Below are positions 50,642 to 55,767 of a stretch of DNA of 55,767 nucleotides, one piece after another. The notes beneath the pieces were generated by a model. That model worked only from the letters and a program-made list of their open reading frames with translations. It was not told the origin of the DNA and did no database searches. Source of the DNA: Pseudomonas grimontii (GTDB lineage Bacteria > Pseudomonadota > Gammaproteobacteria > Pseudomonadales > Pseudomonadaceae); contig NZ_VFES01000034.1 in assembly GCF_007858185.1 (NCBI RefSeq), positions 1 through 55,767 on the forward strand, written 5' to 3'. A program made the position numbers and the translations under genes. How positions within the stretch are numbered: position 1 is the stretch's first letter; each line of letters opens with the position of its first letter.

Positions 50642-52804
50642 ATGTCTGTGCAACAACACAGCGGTAAAGGTTTTACACCCAGTCTGATCGCGTTGGCGGT
50701 CTGTCTCGCCACCTCGCACGCGGCCTTCGCTGCCGACGCGCAGACGCCGACAACCACCCTGGAACTGGGTGCTACCCAGATCTCCGGCGAGCAGCAGTTG
50801 GGCGAAACCACCGAGGGCACACAGTCCTACACCACCGGCGCAATGAAGACCGCGACCAAACTGCCCCTCACCCTGCGTGAAACCCCGCAGGCGGTCACCG
50901 TCATTACCCGTCAGCGCATGGATGACCAGGCGATGACCAGCATCAACGACGTGGTCAACGCCACGCCGGGGCTGTTCCTTAATTACTCCAGCGGACCTGG
51001 CCGGCAGTCCTACACCGCGCGCGGCTTCGACATCGACAACCTGATGTATGACGGCATCCCCAGCGGCTATAACGGGGTTTCGGTCGGCGCCCAGCCGAAC
51101 CTGGCGATGTTCGACCGTGTCGAGGTCGTGCGCGGCGCTACCGGCCTGGTGACCGGTGCGGGTAATCCTTCGGCGGCCATCAACCTGATCCGCAAACGGC
51201 CGCTGGACGAGCAAAAAGTCACCCTCACCGGCGCTGCCGGCAGCTGGGATGACTACCGTGGCGAACTCGACGCCTCCAGCCCGCTCAACGACAGCGGCAC
51301 CTGGCGCGGCCGAGTGGTCATCTCCTACCGTGACGCCAACAGCTTCATCGACCACGCCGAGGACTATCACGGCCTGTTCTACGCCGTCACCGAAGCCGAC
51401 CTGAGCGAAGACACCAGCCTGACCCTCGGCTTCTCGAACCAGAAGGACAAGACCAACTACTTCTGGGGCTCGTCAATGATCGGCCAGGACGGCCATCACC
51501 TGGACCTGCCGCGCTCCTACAACCCCGGCACCGACTGGGAGAACAAAGACCAGGAAATCAACACGGTCTTCGCCGAACTGCGCCAGCGCCTGGCCAATGA
51601 CTGGAAGCTTCAGGTTAACGCCAACTACGCCGAACAGAACGCGTTGTTCTCCGGCTCCTACCAGTCGCGCTGGGTCAACAACACCCTGGCGCGCACTGTC
51701 TACCAGGCCGCCTACGACGAAAACCAGGCCGGCGTCGACGCCTTTGCCAGCGGCCCGTTCCAGGCATTCGGGCGTACCCATGAACTGGTGGTGGGTGCCA
51801 GCCGGCGCATCTACGACATGACCACCCACGACTACAGCCCCTACAACATGAACTGGCCGCTCACTGCGGGCAAACCGGACTTCGTCCACACCTCCGATAC
51901 CCGCGAAGTCACCACCCAGGATGGTTTCTACCTGACTTCGCGCCTGAGCCTGGCCGACCCGCTGAAACTGATCCTCGGCGCACGCCTGGACTGGTATGAC
52001 TACGATGCCCATGGCGACAACACCGGCGACTACAAGGTCACCCGCAACCTCACGCGCTACGCGGGGCTGATCTACGAGCTGGACGACCAGCACTCGGTCT
52101 ATGTCAGCTACAGCGACATCTTCACGCCGCAGAGCTCCAAGGACACGTCCGGTACCCCGGTCAAACCGATTGTCGGCAAGAACTACGAGGTCGGCATCAA
52201 GGGCGAATACCTGGGTGGCGCGCTGAATGCGAGCGTGGCGCTGTTCCGTGTCGACCAGGAAAACCGCGCCACGCAAGTGACCGTGCAAAACTGCCCGCAG
52301 ACCGAGTGCTATGAAGCCTCCGGCGAGATTCGCAGCCAAGGTATCGACTTCGAACTGCAAGGCGCGCTGACCGAAAACTGGCAGGTCGGCGGTGGCTACA
52401 CCTACGCCCGCACCCACACCATCAAGGACGACGCCAACCCGCAGAAGGTCAACAAGCAGTACGACACCGACACCCCGGAGCACCTGTTCAAGCTGACCAC
52501 CCGCTACAACTTCCAGGGCCCGCTGGAGAAACTGCGCGTGGGTGGCAACATCTCCTGGCAGAGCCGCATGTACAACGACGTCAAACTGACTGATGGCAGC
52601 ACCTATCGCCTACAGCAGGGCGCCTACGCCGTCACCGACCTGATGGCCGGCTACAGGGTCAACGACCACCTGGACCTGCAGCTCAACGCCAACAACATCT
52701 TCGACCGCCGCTATTACTCCACCATCGCCAACTCCGTGAGCTACGGTGGCGACGCCTACGGCACTCCACGCAATATGATGCTGACTGCCAAGTACAGCTT
52801 CTGA
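50642..52804 (+). CDS. TonB-dependent siderophore receptor
   Basis: 720 residues. Signal peptide to about residue 30. The plug has LTLRETPQAVTVITRQRMDD and INDVVNATPGLFLNYSS, RGFDIDNLMYDGIP and the barrel-entry VEVVRGATGLVTGAGNPSA. The C-terminus ends MMLTAKYSF. There is no signalling (STN) domain, so it does not control its own sigma factor. It is closest in layout to FhuE/FpvB-type receptors; the siderophore is not shown. A Fur box lies upstream and the ribosome site is AAGGGAGAG. Confidence 0.92.
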   Translation: MSVQQHSGKGFTPSLIALAVCLATSHAAFAADAQTPTTTLELGATQISGEQQLGETTEGTQSYTTGAMKTATKLPLTLRETPQAVTVITRQRMDDQAMTSINDVVNATPGLFLNYSSGPGRQSYTARGFDIDNLMYDGIPSGYNGVSVGAQPNLAMFDRVEVVRGATGLVTGAGNPSAAINLIRKRPLDEQKVTLTGAAGSWDDYRGELDASSPLNDSGTWRGRVVISYRDANSFIDHAEDYHGLFYAVTEADLSEDTSLTLGFSNQKDKTNYFWGSSMIGQDGHHLDLPRSYNPGTDWENKDQEINTVFAELRQRLANDWKLQVNANYAEQNALFSGSYQSRWVNNTLARTVYQAAYDENQAGVDAFASGPFQAFGRTHELVVGASRRIYDMTTHDYSPYNMNWPLTAGKPDFVHTSDTREVTTQDGFYLTSRLSLADPLKLILGARLDWYDYDAHGDNTGDYKVTRNLTRYAGLIYELDDQHSVYVSYSDIFTPQSSKDTSGTPVKPIVGKNYEVGIKGEYLGGALNASVALFRVDQENRATQVTVQNCPQTECYEASGEIRSQGIDFELQGALTENWQVGGGYTYARTHTIKDDANPQKVNKQYDTDTPEHLFKLTTRYNFQGPLEKLRVGGNISWQSRMYNDVKLTDGSTYRLQQGAYAVTDLMAGYRVNDHLDLQLNANNIFDRRYYSTIANSVSYGGDAYGTPRNMMLTAKYSF

Positions 52805-52828
52805 TCCACCTGGCGAACGGGGGTCCTA

Positions 52829-52920
52829 ATGTGGGAGGGGGCTTGCTCCCGATAGCGTTGGGTCAGTCAATGATGCTGTGACTGTGCTACCGCTATCGGG
52901 AGCAAGCCCCCTCCCACATT
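52829..52920. repeat. REP pair (GTGGGAGGGGGCTTGC type)
   Basis: AATGTGGGAGGGGGCTTGCT at 52829 and its exact reverse complement ending at 52920, with further matching bases (CCCGATAGCG / CGCTATCGGG), enclose a spacer of about 30 bases. This is the classical REP doublet of fluorescent pseudomonads. It may also serve as the TonB receptor terminator. Confidence 0.88.
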
Positions 52921-52975
52921 CCCCCCCCGCTTGCCACCAGGAATGTCGTCTGCCCCCTCTGAACGCGTTCGCACT

Positions 52976-53002
52976 TAAAGTCCCCTCCCCCCATGCCGAT
53001 AA
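52976..53002 (+). promoter_or_regulatory. FliA (sigma-28) promoter of chemoreceptor gene
   Basis: TAAA at 52976-52979, exactly 15 bases, then GCCGATAA at 52995-53002, a perfect match to the sigma-28 consensus. It lies about 117 bases before the chemoreceptor ATG. Confidence 0.85.
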
Positions 53003-53119
53003 GCTTTTTGGTTTCCCTGCACCTGCAAAGTGCCTGATACCTGCTTTGCTCTGTACCAGCGGGCCGTAGTGGCACGCCGCATGCTTTGATCCTTGCCAGA
53101 CCACATGGAGTAAGAGTGA

Positions 53120-54613
53120 ATGCCCGCACGCGCACGTTTCCTGGAGCACTACCGCAAGGCCGACCGCATCATGCTGGCGTTGATATGGCTGATGTTCCTG
53201 TTCTCCGTCGGCCTGGCGTTCTGGCACGACACCCTGATCCAGGCGATTGTCGTGGGGGCAGGCACAAGCGCCGTGCTCACCGCGCTCTACCGCGTCATCG
53301 GCGGCACTCGGGTGATGCGTTGCGCACTGGGCGCAGGCTTGATGGTCATGGCGGCGCTGCACATCAACCAGGCCCAGGGCGTGATCGAAGCGCACTTCGG
53401 GATTTTCGCGCTGCTGGCGGTACTGACGTTCTATCGAGACTGGCTGCCGATCCTGGTGGCCGCACTGACGATTGCAGTACACCACGTGGTGTTCCATGCA
53501 TTGCAGCATCAAGGCTTCCCGGTGTTTGTGATGGCGCATCACGGCGGTTGGACCATGGTGTTCGTCCACGCCTTCTACGTGGTGATGGAAACCATCGCCC
53601 TGCTCTACCTCGCGGTAAACAGCCAGGCCGAAGCGGTGGAGAGCGAGGAAATGCTGGAAAAAATGCTCGCCGTCACCACCCAATTCACCGTGGATAGCGC
53701 CAAAGGTGAAGGCAAGGTGCACGTATCCCTCGCCAAGCGCTTCGACCATTTCCTGCAACAGATCACCCACCTTATCGACGGCGTCGCCCGCGACTCCCAC
53801 GGCCTCGGCCAACTCGGCCAGGAACTGGCCCACGCCAGCGGCACCCTGGAAAAAGGCGCGCGCCACCAACTGGTCGAAATCGCGCAAATGACCGACTCCA
53901 TGCAGCGCATGGAAGACGCCATGGGCCACATTACGGTGCACGTCGAAGAAGCGGTTGAACACGCGGGCGTCGCCAGCCAACAAATCCTGCGCGGCCAGGA
54001 AAGCGTCGGCCGCGCCCAACACGAAATCACCCAACTGGCCACACGCCTGGAAGGCACCAACCACACCGTCCAAGGCCTGGCCGTTAAGGCCGAACAAATC
54101 GGCTCGGTACTGGAAGTCATCAGCAGCATCGCCAACCAGACCAACCTCCTCGCCCTCAACGCCGCCATCGAAGCCGCCCGCGCCGGCGAACAAGGCCGCG
54201 GCTTCGCCGTCGTCGCCGACGAAGTACGCAGCCTGGCGCAACGCACCGCCGTCTCCACCCAGGAAATCAAAACCATCATCGAGGGCCTGCAGCAAGGCAG
54301 CCGCCAGGCCGTGGAAGCCATGCACGACAGCCGCCAGGGCGTGGAACGCTGCGTGGAAGACAGCCAACTCGCGGTGGAAATGCTACGGGCGGTGGGCAAT
54401 GACATCAGCCAGATCGATGCGCTGAATGGGCGGATTGTGATCACCACGCGGGAACAGACTTCAGCGAACCTGGAGATTGTCGGACGCTTGCAGTCGGTGC
54501 AGAGCATTGCGCAGAGCACGGCAGAGGATGTGGAGATGTTGGCCAGGAGCAGCGAGCAGTTGCCGCCGATTGCGGTGCGGTTGGATGCGTTGGGGAGAAG
54601 GTTTCATCAGTGA
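53120..54613 (+). CDS. Methyl-accepting chemotaxis protein without periplasmic sensor
   Basis: 497 residues. About six hydrophobic segments fill residues 18-165, with no large periplasmic loop. His residues (LTIAVHHVVFHALQHQGF, VMAHHGGW) lie in or near the membrane, which could mark a heme or metal site. A linker and the signalling hairpin NQTNLLALNAAIEAARAGEQ follow. The input could be membrane-borne or intracellular. GGAGTAAGAGTGA precedes the ATG, and a perfect FliA promoter lies upstream. Confidence 0.9.
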   Translation: MPARARFLEHYRKADRIMLALIWLMFLFSVGLAFWHDTLIQAIVVGAGTSAVLTALYRVIGGTRVMRCALGAGLMVMAALHINQAQGVIEAHFGIFALLAVLTFYRDWLPILVAALTIAVHHVVFHALQHQGFPVFVMAHHGGWTMVFVHAFYVVMETIALLYLAVNSQAEAVESEEMLEKMLAVTTQFTVDSAKGEGKVHVSLAKRFDHFLQQITHLIDGVARDSHGLGQLGQELAHASGTLEKGARHQLVEIAQMTDSMQRMEDAMGHITVHVEEAVEHAGVASQQILRGQESVGRAQHEITQLATRLEGTNHTVQGLAVKAEQIGSVLEVISSIANQTNLLALNAAIEAARAGEQGRGFAVVADEVRSLAQRTAVSTQEIKTIIEGLQQGSRQAVEAMHDSRQGVERCVEDSQLAVEMLRAVGNDISQIDALNGRIVITTREQTSANLEIVGRLQSVQSIAQSTAEDVEMLARSSEQLPPIAVRLDALGRRFHQ

Positions 54614-54750
54614 TGGGGATGGAGGAGCTGCTTTCGGTGAAAGTCCGTTATTTTTGAAGGGTTGCTATCGGCCAAGAGCTGCCCATCAGTTGCGTCGACT
54701 GCTACTCTCTGCGGTCTCTGGACTCAGTGCTGCTTATAACGTGAGACTTT

Positions 54751-55173
54751 ATGAATAACCAACTCGCCATTTTGATCAGCGACTACCAAGCAAGTGTTGG
54801 CACCGCTGTGGACATGATGCATCGGTCTGGTATTCCGCGGCCCTTGACCAATATGGATTGGGTGGGCACTGACATTCCTCAGCGCGGAGAGTTAGAAGGC
54901 GGAGTTCGTTACTTCAAGCACGGCTATGGCTGCGCGGTTAGTCTCCCCACAGGTACAGTAGACTTTGACTTTGGGGCTCATGGTGAGATCGGTGGCTTCG
55001 ACGCGTGGCGACTTGCTAGTTTCGCAGGTGACAAGTTGTCGGAATACGGTTTTGCTGATGAGGATGCACTCACAGAGTGCTTCAAAGCGGAAGTTGCTGC
55101 CGGTTCTCTAGTGTATTCCGGGTACATTCTCTACTACGTAGCGGACGACACCTCACAATTTCTGTCGAAATAG
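54751..55173 (+). CDS. DUF6896-like orphan immunity-type protein
   Basis: 140 residues, soluble. GCAVSLPTGTVDFDFGAHGE followed by FDAWRLASFA resembles the DUF6896 family, which occurs beside contact-dependent or polymorphic toxin genes as a likely immunity protein. The resemblance is by memory. No toxin gene is seen next to it. It has no clear ribosome site. It is convergent with the DUF7660-like gene at 55413. Confidence 0.6.
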   Translation: MNNQLAILISDYQASVGTAVDMMHRSGIPRPLTNMDWVGTDIPQRGELEGGVRYFKHGYGCAVSLPTGTVDFDFGAHGEIGGFDAWRLASFAGDKLSEYGFADEDALTECFKAEVAAGSLVYSGYILYYVADDTSQFLSK

Positions 55174-55412
55174 TCCGTTCTATCCGTGCATTAAGTTCTC
55201 ACTACAGGGCGCCTGCCTGGATCTGCCATTTTCGGCCACCTACCACCGCCAGGTTTGGCCGATTAATCCCGTTCCGACAGGCAAAAATCGACCCAATACA
55301 GCCAGTTAAAATTGGCGGTGACCGACCTGAATCGGTCGATCGTGAGGTGGAGCCGAGCCCGTTCGGCTACCCCCTAGACGCAACGCTTAAAGCGAATAAA
55401 CACTTCACCTGT
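55174..55412. other. Gap between two orphan immunity-like genes
   Basis: No gene is seen. Two small hairpins are present, GACCGA/TCGGTC at 55320-55337 and AGCCGA/TCGGCT at 55351-55368. The segment may hold the remnants of a lost gene or element, but I cannot identify it. Confidence 0.35.
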
Positions 55413-55667
55413 TTACTCGTATATTTTTCCGCAGTACAAAAAATTAGCGAATTGCCGCCAAGGATTGGAGCCTTGAATCCCCTGATCGACGCCAAAATTA
55501 CTGGCCTCGGCCCATGCAATAGCTCCGTCTAGGAAGGCTTCTATCGTCCCGTTTTCCCAGTCACCATTCGATTTGTCTTCCGCCAGGGCGTGGGCAAAAG
55601 CCAGAAAGGTATTGGCGTCCTTGACCTGATCCAATTGCTCATGTAGTGGTCTAATGAAACCGGACAC
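55413..55667 (-). CDS. DUF7660-like immunity-type protein, 5' end replaced by IS
   Basis: Frame of 84 residues. The body (DANTFLAFAHALAEDKSNGD, WENGTIEAFLDGAIAWAE, NPWRQFANFLYCGKIYE) resembles DUF7660-type small proteins often found with immunity genes. The first ten residues or so are read from the end of an IS element, starting with a GTG. The native start and promoter are therefore lost or displaced, and the gene is probably silent or expressed from within the IS. Confidence 0.55.
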   Translation of the reverse strand: MSGFIRPLHEQLDQVKDANTFLAFAHALAEDKSNGDWENGTIEAFLDGAIAWAEASNFGVDQGIQGSNPWRQFANFLYCGKIYE

Positions 55668-55767
55668 CCATTTAGGCGAGAATGCTCGCCAGAACGAGGT
55701 GTCAGATGACCAAACAACGCCGTACCTTTTCCCCTGAATTCAAACGCGAGGCTGCCGACCTCGTTCT
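55642..55767 (+). mobile_element. IS3-family insertion sequence, left end (runs off window)
   Basis: The left end TGTAGTGGTCTAATGAAACC begins near 55642, and an IS3-type orfA starts at 55706. The element continues beyond 55767, so the right end and target duplication cannot be checked. It interrupts the 5' end of the gene at 55413. Confidence 0.7.
55706..55767 (+). CDS. IS3-family transposase OrfA, partial
   Basis: The frame reads MTKQRRTFSPEFKREAADLV and stays open to the window edge. The FSPEFKREAADLV pattern is the start of IS3-type OrfA helix-turn-helix proteins. Only the first 20 residues are visible. Confidence 0.8.
   Translation, partial: MTKQRRTFSPEFKREAADLV

Noticed and set aside
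50642..52804. Naming the TonB receptor fpvB or fhuE
   Set aside because: Layout fits either, and substrate cannot be told from the sequence alone.

Overview
The window looks like a chromosomal segment of a fluorescent Pseudomonas (P. fluorescens group). It has GC-rich coding with strong Shine-Dalgarno sites and a PvdQ-type acylase behind a PvdS-type promoter. It also has the glgA-treZ-malQ-treY-DUF2934-glgX order known from Pseudomonas, REP/REPIN-type palindromes and FliA promoters in front of chemoreceptor genes. No ribosomal RNA, CRISPR array or replication origin is visible.

Layout. 1-4.3 kb: a long hairpin repeat, a PAS-AraC regulator and a three-gene hydroxyproline catabolic operon (lhpA-lhpC-lhpB). 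4.4-8.9 kb: a REPIN-like repeat, an ADP-ribosylglycohydrolase, a GlxA-type AraC regulator, a 27-residue membrane peptide, a LysE exporter, a Gly/His-rich lipoprotein and a GNAT gene with a small partner. 8.9-12.6 kb: a compositionally different accessory patch abutting a tRNA-Cys gene. It holds a three-way-junction RNA candidate, a 37-residue ORF overlapping a small DUF-like gene, a remnant ORF, a protein of twelve YTGPGGG-type octapeptides, and a compact FRG / DUF262 operon. This patch is the best candidate for an undescribed, possibly defensive, system.

12.6-29.3 kb: pvdQ with its IS-box promoter; a Fur-like regulator lacking the metal domain; an operon of AhpD-like protein, flavin acyl-CoA-dehydrogenase-like enzyme and nitrate/sulfonate-type ABC transporter with a divergent AraC regulator; a LysR/aldo-keto reductase pair; a FliA-driven chemoreceptor; and several small stress or envelope genes, an alpha/beta hydrolase and a 2-hydroxyacid dehydrogenase.

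29.3-44.5 kb: a second copy of the REPIN-like repeat in inverted orientation, then the glycogen/trehalose operon behind a sigma-54-like site. It continues without a break into acyl-CoA-dehydrogenase-like enzyme, PIG-L deacetylase, NodS-like methyltransferase and glycosyltransferase. A second, catalytically altered PIG-L paralogue follows. 44.7-55.8 kb: an autotransporter, a CycA-type permease, an acetylpolyamine amidohydrolase-like enzyme and a divergent Lrp regulator, a Fur-boxed TonB receptor, a REP pair, a second FliA-driven chemoreceptor, and two orphan immunity-like genes. The second of these has lost its 5' end to an IS3-family element that runs off the window.

All assignments come from reading motifs and translated frames. 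No database search was run.
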